A stretch of 52,767 bases of DNA, taken from NCBI GenBank assembly GCA_017852395.1, contig JAFMLE010000015.1, positions 1 through 52,767 on the forward strand. The letters run 5' to 3'. This document shows, one piece after another, positions 16,370 through 25,349 of this stretch (its first letter is position 1; each line of letters starts with the position of its first letter). Source of the stretch: Flavobacteriaceae bacterium. Its GTDB lineage: Bacteria; Bacteroidota; Bacteroidia; Flavobacteriales; Flavobacteriaceae. A model generated the notes under the pieces. The model was not told the origin of the DNA. It searched no databases and saw only the letters and a program-made list of their open reading frames with translations. The position numbers were made by a program, and so were the translations under genes.

Positions 16370-16957
16370 ATGAAGCTTGTATTTGCAACGCACAATCAAA
16401 ATAAACTAGAAGAGGTACAAAAACTTATTCCGAGCAGCATTCAGCTTTATAGTCTTGACGACATTGGTTGTACAGACGAAATCGCTGAGACTGGTGATAC
16501 ACTGCTGAGCAATGCGTGGATAAAAGCTGATTTTATTTATAACCAATACAAAATGGACTGTTTTGCCGACGACACCGGATTGGAAGTTACGGCATTGGGG
16601 GGTGCCCCAGGTGTATTTTCTGCGCGTTATGCTGGCAGCCCATCAAATGCAGTGCGCAATGTCCAAAAACTTCTGCACAATTTGAAAGGCCAACCCCATC
16701 GTGGGGGCCAGTTTAGAACCGTAATTGCTTTACACCTCAAGGGAAAACAACATACCTTTGAAGGAATTGTAAAGGGCAAAATCCTAGACCAACCTACAGG
16801 ATCAGGCGGGTTTGGATACGACCCGATTTTTCAACCCCATGGATTTGACAACTCTTTTGCCCAAATGCCTATGGACACCAAAAATAAAATAAGTCATCGG
16901 GGCATTGCCATCCAAAAACTAGTAGATTTTCTCAAAACACAGGCTGCTATGTTCTAA
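16370..16957 (+). CDS. rdgB: RdgB/HAM1-type non-canonical purine NTP pyrophosphatase
   Basis: A 195-residue enzyme that hydrolyses dITP, XTP and related deaminated purine nucleotides to monophosphates and pyrophosphate, keeping them out of DNA and RNA. Signature parts: LVFATHNQNKLEE (residues 3-15, nucleotide-binding SxNxxK-type loop), FADDTGLEVTALGGAPG (~65-81, acidic metal-binding), SARYAG (~84) and the GSGGFGYDPIF (~144) and SHRGIA (~177) motifs. Full length and normal. It starts immediately at the end of rlmH. Confidence 0.96.
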   Translation: MKLVFATHNQNKLEEVQKLIPSSIQLYSLDDIGCTDEIAETGDTLLSNAWIKADFIYNQYKMDCFADDTGLEVTALGGAPGVFSARYAGSPSNAVRNVQKLLHNLKGQPHRGGQFRTVIALHLKGKQHTFEGIVKGKILDQPTGSGGFGYDPIFQPHGFDNSFAQMPMDTKNKISHRGIAIQKLVDFLKTQAAMF

Positions 16958-17016
16958 AATTGGGTTAAATTCTATTGAATCATACTGTTGATAATATTTC
17001 TTGCTATTTTTAACCA

Positions 17017-17799
17017 ATGAATCGACCGCTACAACACATTTTTGCACTCTTATATTGTCTCATGACGGCATGGCATGTTGTAGGTCAAGAAGAAAATCCT
17101 GCCCAAATCTTTCAAGCTAAGGTTCTCAATGAAACCAGCAACCGCCCGATGGAAAGCGTGCATGTAGTAAACCTTACACGCGTTATTGGAACCACAACGG
17201 ACGCAAAAGGGGTGTTTGAGATTCCGGTAGCAGTAAATGATACGCTATATTTTTCGTATCTGGGATACAAACCACTAAAAGTCCCTGTAAATGCAGACAT
17301 GATCAAGTTTGGAAACAACACCTTCAAGCTAACCGAATTGGCATTTGCCCTGGAAGAAATCATTATTAGGCCCTATCAATTGACCGGTTATTTAGACATC
17401 GATGCCAAAAATGTCCCCATCAATCCAGCGGGAAGATTTAGTATTTCAGGCCTACCCAATTCGGGTTATGAAGCCGGCAACCAAGGGAGAGGTGCTTTCT
17501 CTAAAGCTGTTGGAGCACTTTTTAATCCCGCAGACTTTTTGCACAATCTCTTTGGCAAAAATCCACAACAGATGCGCAAGTTAAAACAGATGCGTGCCGA
17601 TGACGAAATCAAAAACCTGTTGGCGGCCAAATTTGATCGTGAAGTATTGAGCCAATTGCTCAATTTGCAAAAGGTAGATATTGATGAAATACTTCGTAAC
17701 TGCAACTATTCGGATGTTTTTATCAAAGAGTCCAACGACCTGCAAATCCTTGAAGCCATTAGCAGCTGCTATGAAGAGTATAAAATTCTTCAAATGTAA
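17017..17799 (+). CDS. Carboxypeptidase-regulatory-like domain protein, exported
   Basis: A 260-residue protein with signal peptide (cut near VVGQ, residue ~24). Residues ~30-110 form a single carboxypeptidase-D regulatory-like beta-sandwich, with the typical VLNETSNRPMESVHVVN, TTDAKGVFEIP and LYFSYLGYKPL pieces. This domain is usually found at the N-terminus of SusC-type TonB receptors; here no receptor follows, and residues ~120-260 are a helical, charged tail without recognisable motif. Stand-alone proteins of this build are common in Flavobacteriaceae and have no known function. It is 3 bases from the next gene and probably co-transcribed with it. Confidence 0.8.
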   Translation: MNRPLQHIFALLYCLMTAWHVVGQEENPAQIFQAKVLNETSNRPMESVHVVNLTRVIGTTTDAKGVFEIPVAVNDTLYFSYLGYKPLKVPVNADMIKFGNNTFKLTELAFALEEIIIRPYQLTGYLDIDAKNVPINPAGRFSISGLPNSGYEAGNQGRGAFSKAVGALFNPADFLHNLFGKNPQQMRKLKQMRADDEIKNLLAAKFDREVLSQLLNLQKVDIDEILRNCNYSDVFIKESNDLQILEAISSCYEEYKILQM

Positions 17800-17802
17800 A
17801 AA

Positions 17803-18336
17803 ATGCTGATCACTGCTGCCTTTGAAAACCTGCTAGACCAACTAAGTGCTCGAAGAACGGACCGCGAACTGGGAAAAACATTTGTCCAAAAGCATCCCCA
17901 GCTTATTCCGATAATGGTCAGCTATAGTCTCAAAAACAACAGTGCACAAAGACAAGTGATGAGTGCTTGGATTATGGAATGCTATTTTATGGACAACCTT
18001 TTGGAGTTAACAACATATGTGCCCAAAATTTTAAATAAAATAGCGTCTATCAAAAATGAATCGGTACGACGTTCATTGAGCAAGTTGCTCTTTTATTTCT
18101 GTAAAAATCATAGCGCCAATTTGACGAAGAAGCAAAACGAATTGTTGGTTTCTATTGCTTTTGATTGGCTGATTTTCCCCGCCAAAGTTGCCACTCAAAG
18201 TTTTGCCATCAAAATTTTGATTCAATTGCAAAATCATGCCACATGGATTTTACCCGAATTAAAGGCCGTAATCAAAAAACAATGGCCAACCGCATCTCCC
18301 GGATTTAAAGCTGCTGCAAGAGAATTATTGCTCTAA
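17803..18336 (+). CDS. Conserved hypothetical helical-repeat protein next to purB
   Basis: A 177-residue cytoplasmic protein of unknown function. It is almost entirely predicted helix, with repeated amphipathic blocks of ~35 residues (for example around residues 25-60, 65-100, 110-145), as in HEAT/ARM-type scaffolds. No catalytic motif is visible. It lies 3 bases after the carboxypeptidase-regulatory-like gene and 53 bases before purB, which has its own promoter box. Similar small proteins in this position have sometimes been labelled adenylosuccinate lyase by proximity, but none of the purB signatures are present here. HEAT-like fold is an inference from pattern only. Confidence 0.7.
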   Translation: MLITAAFENLLDQLSARRTDRELGKTFVQKHPQLIPIMVSYSLKNNSAQRQVMSAWIMECYFMDNLLELTTYVPKILNKIASIKNESVRRSLSKLLFYFCKNHSANLTKKQNELLVSIAFDWLIFPAKVATQSFAIKILIQLQNHATWILPELKAVIKKQWPTASPGFKAAARELLL

Positions 18337-18361
18337 TCCTTTTCAGTTCCAAAGCGTACCG

Positions 18362-18369
18362 TATCTTTG
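18362..18369 (+). promoter_or_regulatory. -7 box of purB
   Basis: TATCTTTG, a full match to TAnnTTTG, 20 bases before the purB start codon. A convincing TTG at the usual -33 distance is not seen. Confidence 0.5.
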
Positions 18370-18389
18370 CACTTCAAACGTTTGATACT

Positions 18390-19733
18390 ATGATGCTGAC
18401 CGCGCTCAATGCTATTAATCCAATTGACGGCCGTTACCGGTCAAAAACCAAAACGCTTGCTGCTTACTTTTCTGAAGAAGCGCTCTTCAAATACCGTGTT
18501 CAGGTCGAAATCGAATATTTTATTGCACTTTGCGAGTTGCCCTTGCCGCAACTTGCGGATTTTAACCCTTCGCTTTTTGAAGAATTGCGAAGCATATACA
18601 CCCATTTTAACCAAGATAATGCGTTAGAAATAAAGGAAATAGAAAAAACAACCAATCACGATGTCAAAGCGGTAGAATATTTTATCAAAAAAGAATTTGA
18701 CAAACTAGACCTCCACAAATACAAAGAGTTTATCCATTTTGGATTGACCTCTCAAGACATCAACAACACCGCGATTCCGCTTTCGATAAAATGTGCGTTA
18801 CAAAAAGAATACTTACCTCATCTCGAAGACCTCCAAGAAGCATTGGTGTCATTAGCAGAAGAGTATAAAGACATCCCTCTGTTGGCCAGAACACACGGGC
18901 AACCCGCCTCACCTACCCGTTTAGGAAAAGAATTTGAGGTCTTTATCAATCGTGTGGAAGAACAAAAAACCCATCTTTTGCAAGTGCCACATGCCGCAAA
19001 ATTTGGAGGAGCTACCGGAAATTTTAACGCACACAAAGTGGCCTATCCCGAGTTGGATTGGAAAAAATTTGGAACTCGATTTATCGAACAAGGCTTAGGA
19101 CTTAAGCATTCATTTCCAACAACACAAATAGAACATTATGACCACTTTGCAGCGCTATGCGATGCACTTCGTAGAATCAATACAATCTATATTGATTTGT
19201 GTCGTGATGTTTGGACTTACATTTCTATGGATTATTTCAAGCAAAAAATCAAAACGGGAGAAATCGGATCCTCGGCCATGCCCCACAAAGTCAACCCCAT
19301 TGATTTTGAAAACGCAGAAGGGAATTTTGGAATGGCCAATGCCGTTTTTGAATTTCTAAGCAACAAACTTCCCATTTCTAGACTCCAACGCGATCTTACT
19401 GACAGTACCGTTTTGAGAAACGTAGGACTCCCTTTTGGCTATACACTGATTGCTTTTAAATCAATGGACAAAGGCCTTAAAAAATTGTTGGTCAATACCG
19501 ACAAAATAAAAAGTGATTTGGAAGCCAACTGGGCCGTAGTTGCCGAAGCCATTCAAACCATTCTTCGCAGAGAAGGATATCCCAATCCTTATGAAGCTTT
19601 GTTGAAACTAACACGAACCAATGCTGCCATCGATCGGGCCCATATCCATAATTTTATTGACGGTCTTGACGTGGCTGATACCGTCAAGGACGAACTCAAA
19701 AAAATTAGTCCTTTTAATTATACAGGAATCTAA
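18390..19733 (+). CDS. purB: Adenylosuccinate lyase
   Basis: A 447-residue enzyme acting twice in purine synthesis: it releases fumarate from SAICAR and from adenylosuccinate. The N-terminus LNAINPIDGRYRSKT is typical. Conserved elements: HFGLTSQDINNTA (~110-122), ARTHGQPASPTRLGKE (~165-180), and the superfamily signature GSSAMPHKVNPIDFENAEG near residues 290-308. Length is like the E. coli type. Two adjacent ATGs (18390 and 18393) are possible starts; the first is used. The convergent DUF4252 gene ends 2 bases downstream with no terminator between. Confidence 0.97.
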   Translation: MMLTALNAINPIDGRYRSKTKTLAAYFSEEALFKYRVQVEIEYFIALCELPLPQLADFNPSLFEELRSIYTHFNQDNALEIKEIEKTTNHDVKAVEYFIKKEFDKLDLHKYKEFIHFGLTSQDINNTAIPLSIKCALQKEYLPHLEDLQEALVSLAEEYKDIPLLARTHGQPASPTRLGKEFEVFINRVEEQKTHLLQVPHAAKFGGATGNFNAHKVAYPELDWKKFGTRFIEQGLGLKHSFPTTQIEHYDHFAALCDALRRINTIYIDLCRDVWTYISMDYFKQKIKTGEIGSSAMPHKVNPIDFENAEGNFGMANAVFEFLSNKLPISRLQRDLTDSTVLRNVGLPFGYTLIAFKSMDKGLKKLLVNTDKIKSDLEANWAVVAEAIQTILRREGYPNPYEALLKLTRTNAAIDRAHIHNFIDGLDVADTVKDELKKISPFNYTGI

Positions 19734-19735
19734 TT

Positions 19736-20329
19736 TTAGAGCGTTTGATCTAAAGAAATTTTTTCGTTGGCTTCGACTTTTTCTAAGGTGTTGAAAAGTC
19801 CTTCAATTTGCGCACCCAACCCAGAAATAAAATCTGCTTTATTAATTTTTTTGGTCAGTAAGAGCAGTGCACTTGGGTTCATATCATTACCCAATATTCG
19901 AACAACAGCCAATCCCATGTCTTGGTTACGTACATAGACAACGCCTTCGTCAATTTTGTCTTCAGTACCAAGAAATACGAGCTTGCCTTTGGTTTTTAGC
20001 ATCCCAAAATCGGTGAGACTGTTGTATTTTTTTTGAGAGATAATTTGATCCAAAACTCGAATCTCACGCTCCATTTTGGTAGTATTCTGATCATTACCTC
20101 TAAAAATAAGTACATTGAGTTTCCGAATGGATTCCATCGTTATAAGCTCTTCTGGTGTCAGTTCATCTTTTAAAAATTGTTGAAGATCAATGGGAAGGTT
20201 TACGATGATAAAATCAGCGTCTTCAGTTTTTTCTACATAATATTTTTGGAGGCTCATCGTATCTGAACAACTGAAAAGAAAAGAAGTCATCAAGACGCAT
20301 AAAACAGCTCGTAATTGTAAGTTTTTCAT
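19736..20329 (-). CDS. DUF4252 family lipoprotein
   Basis: A 197-residue protein with a lipoprotein signal (FLFSC lipobox, Cys at 21). The pattern of the mature part (a short N-terminal helix, then VLIFRGNDQN and a repeating alpha/beta layout ending in a helix GLGAQIEGLFNTLE) fits the DUF4252 family, which in Flavobacteriaceae is commonly linked to ECF sigma genes. Last gene of the ECF operon, 12 bases after another DUF4252 gene; the two are likely paralogues. Function unknown; an envelope-stress or surface role is inferred from the operon. Confidence 0.8.
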   Translation of the reverse strand: MKNLQLRAVLCVLMTSFLFSCSDTMSLQKYYVEKTEDADFIIVNLPIDLQQFLKDELTPEELITMESIRKLNVLIFRGNDQNTTKMEREIRVLDQIISQKKYNSLTDFGMLKTKGKLVFLGTEDKIDEGVVYVRNQDMGLAVVRILGNDMNPSALLLLTKKINKADFISGLGAQIEGLFNTLEKVEANEKISLDQTL

Positions 20330-20341
20330 TTTAACTATGGA

Positions 20342-20896
20342 TTACTGATTCTTTTTTTTCGCCTTTTTAAGTTGATCCCCACCTGGCAAATCCATCTTTT
20401 CGGTCAACAGGGATATTTGGTCTAAATCTATAGCACCCTCAAGCAGCAATAGGACATTTTCTACGTTGGCATTATTAACGTCTAGGTCTATGCCTTTTAG
20501 CCCCTTAGAAAACATTAACAAGCGTTCCACTTTGGAGTCATTGTCGTTTGATTTGATGTAAAAAACAATATTTGCATCCGAATCTTTGACAGTCATTAAG
20601 GTTTCCATGGCTTCTTGAGAGACCATTTTGTTTACCATCTCACCGATTTCATCGCCAATTGATGCATCACCGGTGATCAATACTTTAAAGTTTTTTATAC
20701 TTCGGACCATATCGAGGTAGGCCTGCGCTTCGGGATCTCCAGTATTGATGCTCATTTTACCAAAGAGTTGAAACATTTTGGGGTTGATCGATATGTAGGA
20801 AACCGCATCGCTGTTTTGAAATTTTTCAAAGACCGTTTGTGCAGCGCCATACTGGGCCATTTGGGCAAAAAGGATAATTAGGATAAATTTTTTCAT
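20342..20896 (-). CDS. DUF4252 family exported protein
   Basis: A 184-residue protein with a signal peptide (MKKFILIILFAQMAQYGAAQ) but no lipobox, in contrast to its downstream paralogue. The mature part shares the DUF4252-type features: FEKFQNSDAVSYISINPKMF at the start, a FKVLITGD strand and a late KGLKGIDLDV block. It ends in a Lys-rich tail. Third gene of the sigma-factor operon, 7 bases behind the gene upstream. Periplasmic location is inferred. No enzymatic motif. Confidence 0.78.
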   Translation of the reverse strand: MKKFILIILFAQMAQYGAAQTVFEKFQNSDAVSYISINPKMFQLFGKMSINTGDPEAQAYLDMVRSIKNFKVLITGDASIGDEIGEMVNKMVSQEAMETLMTVKDSDANIVFYIKSNDNDSKVERLLMFSKGLKGIDLDVNNANVENVLLLLEGAIDLDQISLLTEKMDLPGGDQLKKAKKKNQ

Positions 20897-20903
20897 TGCT
20901 TTT

Positions 20904-21323
20904 CTATTTAAAAATTTTGTTGGTCGATTTTTCGAAATAATCGATGTAACTGATTGTTGATGTGCCTTTATTTAGGTTTCTAGAAACCAAATCTAGACCA
21001 TCTTTAAACTGCATATAGGCGACTTGGGCGTCTTCAATTTCGGCTGTGGAGTAGTTGTCTTGGCTCAAAAATGTAATGGAGATCAACACCAAAAAACTTG
21101 CAGCAACAGCCCAAAAAGTACGATAGCTTTGGTGGGGGCTATTGCCCCTAACAGTTGTTTGCTGCGCTTGATGCGTGTACTTAAAGAAGGGCGCATATGG
21201 CCGGAGTTTTTCAGGGAGTGGTTCTGCGCTACTAAAGTATGTTCGCAGTTGTTGCTCTTCTTGGAGGGTGGTCTGCCCTTCAAAATATTTTTCCAATAAA
21301 TCAGTTACTTTCTTAGATTCCAT
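20904..21323 (-). CDS. Putative membrane anti-sigma-type protein of the first ECF operon
   Basis: A 139-residue protein. Residues 1-65 are acidic, helical and cytoplasmic (KVTDLLEKYFEGQTTLQEEQQL, typical of short anti-sigma N-termini), one membrane segment lies at ~73-92 (FWAVAASFLVLISITFLS), and ~45 residues follow on the far side. Its start overlaps the sigma-factor gene by 11 bases, which indicates translational coupling. Size, topology and position suggest a regulator that holds the sigma factor; no named anti-sigma domain can be assigned with confidence. Confidence 0.75.
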   Translation of the reverse strand: MESKKVTDLLEKYFEGQTTLQEEQQLRTYFSSAEPLPEKLRPYAPFFKYTHQAQQTTVRGNSPHQSYRTFWAVAASFLVLISITFLSQDNYSTAEIEDAQVAYMQFKDGLDLVSRNLNKGTSTISYIDYFEKSTNKIFK

Positions 21324-21834
21324 GAGGGTCTATTTTTAGGTATTGACTTCTTAATTTTTTTCTTGCTCGAGATAAATACACGCGAACCGTAACTTCGGGG
21401 AGGTCCACTATTTTTGCAATTTCTTCAAATTCATAGTTTTTGATTTCACGAAGTTGAATGATCAGGCGCTCCCGCTCGGGCAAGGCATTGATCAGCTTGC
21501 TTACCCAATCCAGGCTATCTGAATGATCGATCTGCTGGTCCAAAGATCGGGTGTCTTCGACACGCAATGCATTGTCTTCAAGTGCTTGATGTGCCGCTTG
21601 TTTGGATTTTAAACGGTCCAAACAGTAGTTTTTGATCATGGTCACCGCATAGGATTCAAGATTTTGTAGCTGTTCTCTTTTTTCTGGAGCCATTTGCCAC
21701 AACTTGATGTTGATTTCCTGTACGGCGTCTTGGGCTTCATCGACAGAGACCAACATTCTTTTTGCAATCCGAAACAATTTTTCTTGATTGAGATCGCTTT
21801 CGTGTTGGTTGTTTTTGATCAAAGACAATTCCAT
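21313..21834 (-). CDS. ECF-type RNA polymerase sigma-70 factor (first operon)
   Basis: A 173-residue sigma factor with only regions 2 and 4. Region 2 includes DEAQDAVQEINIKLWQ (~33-48) and the -10-recognising helix AVTMIKNYCLDRLK (~64-77). Region 4 is LPERERLIIQLREIKNYEFEEIA (~112-134) with the helix-turn-helix VDLPEVTVRVYLSRARKKLR. It is the first gene of a four-gene operon with a membrane protein and two DUF4252 proteins. A candidate autoregulated promoter with TCGTCTA box is 22-49 bases upstream. Role: switching on an envelope-related regulon; the signal is unknown. Confidence 0.93.
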   Translation of the reverse strand: MELSLIKNNQHESDLNQEKLFRIAKRMLVSVDEAQDAVQEINIKLWQMAPEKREQLQNLESYAVTMIKNYCLDRLKSKQAAHQALEDNALRVEDTRSLDQQIDHSDSLDWVSKLINALPERERLIIQLREIKNYEFEEIAKIVDLPEVTVRVYLSRARKKLRSQYLKIDPHGI

Positions 21835-21855
21835 TAGATTTTAGCCTATACATCC

Positions 21856-21883
21856 TAGACGATTGGCGACTGAAAGATGTAAC
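21856..21883 (-). promoter_or_regulatory. Candidate ECF-dependent promoter of the first sigma operon
   Basis: On the minus strand GTTAC (21879-21883) is followed by TCGTCTA (21856-21862), with 17 bases between TAC and CGTC. TCGTCTA-type -10 boxes are typical of ECF factors, and the second sigma operon of this window has the same box. Confidence 0.55.
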
Positions 21884-21922
21884 ACAATTTCTAAAATTAT
21901 TTCTATTTCGGCAGTAATTTTT

Positions 21923-21930
21923 TACATTTG
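21923..21930 (+). promoter_or_regulatory. -7 box of the S41 protease gene
   Basis: TACATTTG matches TAnnTTTG and is 18 bases before the ATG at 21949. It supports that start over an upstream in-frame GTG at 21928. Confidence 0.5.
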
Positions 21931-21948
21931 GTTAGAAGACCACAATTT

Positions 21949-23412
21949 ATGAAAAAGCAACTACTTGTATTTGTAGGCCTAATCGTTGGTTTAGCTTCTT
22001 GTAAAAAAGAGGACACTACCAATACAGGTGACCGAGACGATGCGACAATCAATCTTACAGGAACCCTCGAAATCAGTGATTTTGTTTGGAAGGGACTAAA
22101 CGAAGTATACTTTTGGCAGGAGCAGGTCCCTAATCTTGCGGACGCTAAGGCAGAAAATGCGACGGGCTACGCACAATTTATCCAATCCAATCCTGAGCCA
22201 GAAGCCTTTTTTGAATCGCTCCTCCACGAGGACGACCGATTTAGTTGGATTGTGGACAACTATACCGATCTCGAAAATTCATTGGCAGGCATTGAGGCCA
22301 GCAATGGCGTCGAGTTTATTCTTCTAAGGCAATGCAGTAGCTGTGCTACAGTAGTAGGGTTTGTGACCTATATTTTAGAGGGCTCTGACGCTTCAGAAAA
22401 AGACATCAAAAGGGGCGATTTTTTCATCGGTGTCGATGGCACCCCATTGACTGTTAACAATTATCGGACACTCCTTTTTGGAGATAATTTGGAGTACACC
22501 CTTAATATGGGAGAGCTTCAAGGAGAAACTTTTGTACTCAATGGTACCGATGTGAGTTTGGTCAAAGAAGAAAACTTTCAGACCAACCCCATACAACTAA
22601 ATACTATTTTTGAGATCGACGGTCAAAAAATTGGTTATTTGATGTATAATCAATTTGTCAGTTCGTTTGACAACGAGCTTAATGATGTCTTTGGAAGCTT
22701 CAAAGCTGCTGGGGTTACAGATCTGATTTTGGATCTCAGATACAACCCTGGAGGATCCATCACCAGTTGCATTTATTTGGCCAGTATGATTGCTGGTGAC
22801 CGAGGTGCGGCAATTTTCTCAAAAGAACAATGGAATTCAAAACTGATGGCCTATTGGCAAGAAAACAATCCGAGCCGCCTTACCGACCGTCTTACGGCAG
22901 TTATGCAAGGAGGGGTTGCCATTAACAGCCTCAACCTCGATCGGGTATTTGTCCTTACAACCTCTCGAAGTGCTTCCGCAAGTGAGCTGCTAATCAATGG
23001 CCTCGCACCACATATAGGGGTAGTTCAAATTGGAGATACTACTGTGGGTAAAAATGTGGGATCGATAACCATCTACGACTATATTGATAACGATGGAAAC
23101 AAAAACCCTAATCACAAATATGCAATGCAGCCCATTGTGTTGAAAATTGCAAATAGCGAAGGCTTCTCAGACTATACAAACGGTTTGACTCCTGACATTA
23201 CTTTAAAAGAAAGTTTTTCTAATGCAGGGGTACTTGGAGATTTGGAAGAACCGCTATTGAGTCGTGCACTAGAAGAAATTTTGGGGACCGTTACAGCCAA
23301 AGGGATTTTTGAAGTTAAAAATCCTATAGAAAATATGATTTTAACACCCAGAGACCTAAGGCAACAAAGGATGTATGCCAAACCTGTTGTTCAAAAATCA
23401 ACCAATCGTTAG
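21949..23412 (+). CDS. S41 family (C-terminal processing type) protease, lipoprotein
   Basis: A 487-residue protein with lipoprotein signal (VGLASC, Cys18). After an N-terminal helical region, a PDZ-like segment is seen at ~110-205 (KRGDFFIGVDGTPLT) and the S41 catalytic domain at ~215-430. The catalytic serine lies in SASASE (341-346) and the lysine in TTVGKNVG (K368); LRYNPGGS (~263-270) is also conserved. A Cys pair QCSSCA at ~129-133 lies at the start of the PDZ-like part. The role would be proteolysis at the envelope; substrate unknown. It faces the B12 receptor gene, whose stop lies 1 base away. Confidence 0.92.
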   Translation: MKKQLLVFVGLIVGLASCKKEDTTNTGDRDDATINLTGTLEISDFVWKGLNEVYFWQEQVPNLADAKAENATGYAQFIQSNPEPEAFFESLLHEDDRFSWIVDNYTDLENSLAGIEASNGVEFILLRQCSSCATVVGFVTYILEGSDASEKDIKRGDFFIGVDGTPLTVNNYRTLLFGDNLEYTLNMGELQGETFVLNGTDVSLVKEENFQTNPIQLNTIFEIDGQKIGYLMYNQFVSSFDNELNDVFGSFKAAGVTDLILDLRYNPGGSITSCIYLASMIAGDRGAAIFSKEQWNSKLMAYWQENNPSRLTDRLTAVMQGGVAINSLNLDRVFVLTTSRSASASELLINGLAPHIGVVQIGDTTVGKNVGSITIYDYIDNDGNKNPNHKYAMQPIVLKIANSEGFSDYTNGLTPDITLKESFSNAGVLGDLEEPLLSRALEEILGTVTAKGIFEVKNPIENMILTPRDLRQQRMYAKPVVQKSTNR

Positions 23413-23413
23413 G

Positions 23414-25291
23414 TTATAGAAAATCCCATCGGACCGTAAACAAAAAGTTTCTGCCTTGGGTGGTATAGTTCTGAAATACTACAAACTTTTTATTCAATGC
23501 ATTGGTCAAAGCAAATCCAAATTCTATCTTAGGTTTTTGCAGCTTATAGCCTATGTTAAGGTTCAATATGCCATAGGCATCGAGTTCTGATAATCCATCG
23601 CTTGCAAAACGGACTCCTACAAATTGATAACCCAGCATTGAAGACCACTTATTGGACCATTGGATTCCCAAATTTGCAGCTAGACTATGTTTTGGAATTC
23701 TTCTTAGATCCCCCCCTTCGGTATCTGTAAAGGTATAGTTGAGCGTTGTACGATATTTTTGATTAAATAGGTGTTGGTAGCGAAACTCAAAACCAGAATA
23801 AAAAACCGCATCTGATGAATTTGCATATTTATAGGTATTGTTGTCAAAAATCAGGGAAGGACGCTCTTTCCTTTTAAAAATCACTCCCTCAAATGCCCCA
23901 ACCTGAGTGCCTAACAGAAAGCCGGCTTCAGCGGTTTGTGTTTTTGCGGGTTGGAGGTTTTCATCGCCAAAAGTACTGTAGAGCTGGTACAAACTTGGAG
24001 CAATAAATGCACTGCTCAAACTCATAAAAAGCTTATAATTTGTAAGCGCTTTTTTAAAATGCAAAGAAGGGTTAAAATTATAGGTCCACTGGCCGCCATA
24101 ATCACTATGAATATTGTGACGTATCCCTGCATTAAGATGCAGGTTTTTCCCCTCATAGATCCCGTTTATATACACGTCGTTTTGAATTGTCGATTGTTGG
24201 ATGGATTCGATTTCAGAGATTGATTTTTGAAAATTCCAACCCGAAACAATCGCCCATTTTTTATTAAATCGGTGTGTGTCAAACAAATCAACAAAATAAT
24301 TTGATCCCGAAAAAACCGATGGGAAATTGCTTTCAAAATCACGATCTGATTTTTGGTATCCAACATTGAGATTAATTTGACCGTTTCCATACCTGTATCG
24401 GGGAGCAAAGGAAATCCGAAGCTGATCCGACAACAATCTAAATGGGGCATCTTCTATGGGATAAGCGCTGTCATAATGACTTGTAGTTTTTGTTTTAGCA
24501 ATATTGAAGTCCCAATCCCAATCCGATTGTTGTAGTTTATAGAGGCGCAGTCCAATGTTATGTCGCGAAAAAGGGTCTTTTTCTGAACCGATGACCGCAC
24601 TGATACCATCTGTGTATTGCTGCGAATAGTGAAGTTGATAACCCGCAGTACCCCAATCATTGGCATAAGAAAGTCGGTTAGAATAAGTGGTCAACCCCTT
24701 AAACGTTCGGTCTGCATCTGTTAAAGTTCCTGTAGCACCTAACCAAGTTAATTGCGGAGTATCCATTCCCTTTTTGGTTTGGATACTAATGACTCCTGCT
24801 GCTGCGGCACTGCCATAGAGTGTACTTGAGGCGCCTTTGAGAATTTCGACCCGTTCAATATTTTCTATGGGGATCAGATTGAGGTCAAAACTACTATCTA
24901 TAAATGAAGGATCGCTTACACGTACGCCGTCTATCAATACCAATACCTTGTCATTGCGACCTCCTCGAATTGTATACGTGAGCGGTTGTCCCAAATAGGT
25001 TTGATGACCAAGAATATCAATACCCGCGTATTGGGACAATACAGCGCCTAGGGATTGCCCTTGAAAAGGTGCCAAGGTAGCGGCCGTAATCGTAATTACG
25101 GGTTTTCCAGAGGCTTCTCTTTTGCGCTCAATACGCGAATCGATTAGCACAACTTCGTCTAAGAATTGTTGTTTAGCATTTTGAATCAAATCAAGTGTGT
25201 CTTGATTGGACGTGTTTTGGGGCGCATTCTGTGCCACTATCATACTCCCAAAGAGAAAAATAGCACAGGATGCATTTTTTAAAAAATACAT
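23414..25291 (-). CDS. btuB: TonB-dependent outer-membrane vitamin B12 receptor (BtuB type)
   Basis: A 625-residue TonB-dependent receptor, small like BtuB. Signal peptide to about residue 21; plug domain with LSQYAGIDIL, TIRGGRNDKVLVLIDGVRV and the plug end ERVEILKGASSTLYGSAAAAGVI (~145-168); 22-strand-type barrel afterwards, ending in an aromatic FTVRWDFL as expected for outer-membrane insertion. B12 specificity is not visible in the protein itself; it rests on the cobalamin riboswitch directly upstream and on the divergent binding protein-permease-ATPase operon. Expression should fall when cobalamin is plentiful. Confidence 0.9.
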   Translation of the reverse strand: MYFLKNASCAIFLFGSMIVAQNAPQNTSNQDTLDLIQNAKQQFLDEVVLIDSRIERKREASGKPVITITAATLAPFQGQSLGAVLSQYAGIDILGHQTYLGQPLTYTIRGGRNDKVLVLIDGVRVSDPSFIDSSFDLNLIPIENIERVEILKGASSTLYGSAAAAGVISIQTKKGMDTPQLTWLGATGTLTDADRTFKGLTTYSNRLSYANDWGTAGYQLHYSQQYTDGISAVIGSEKDPFSRHNIGLRLYKLQQSDWDWDFNIAKTKTTSHYDSAYPIEDAPFRLLSDQLRISFAPRYRYGNGQINLNVGYQKSDRDFESNFPSVFSGSNYFVDLFDTHRFNKKWAIVSGWNFQKSISEIESIQQSTIQNDVYINGIYEGKNLHLNAGIRHNIHSDYGGQWTYNFNPSLHFKKALTNYKLFMSLSSAFIAPSLYQLYSTFGDENLQPAKTQTAEAGFLLGTQVGAFEGVIFKRKERPSLIFDNNTYKYANSSDAVFYSGFEFRYQHLFNQKYRTTLNYTFTDTEGGDLRRIPKHSLAANLGIQWSNKWSSMLGYQFVGVRFASDGLSELDAYGILNLNIGYKLQKPKIEFGFALTNALNKKFVVFQNYTTQGRNFLFTVRWDFL

Positions 25292-25349
25292 TTGTTTGTA
25301 GGTGCATTAAATAGTTAATAGTGGTACTATCCCGGTACGATCTATATAA

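Noticed and set aside
17803-18336. Reading the 177-residue protein as an adenylosuccinate lyase fragment
   Set aside because: None of the lyase motifs is present and an intact purB follows directly.
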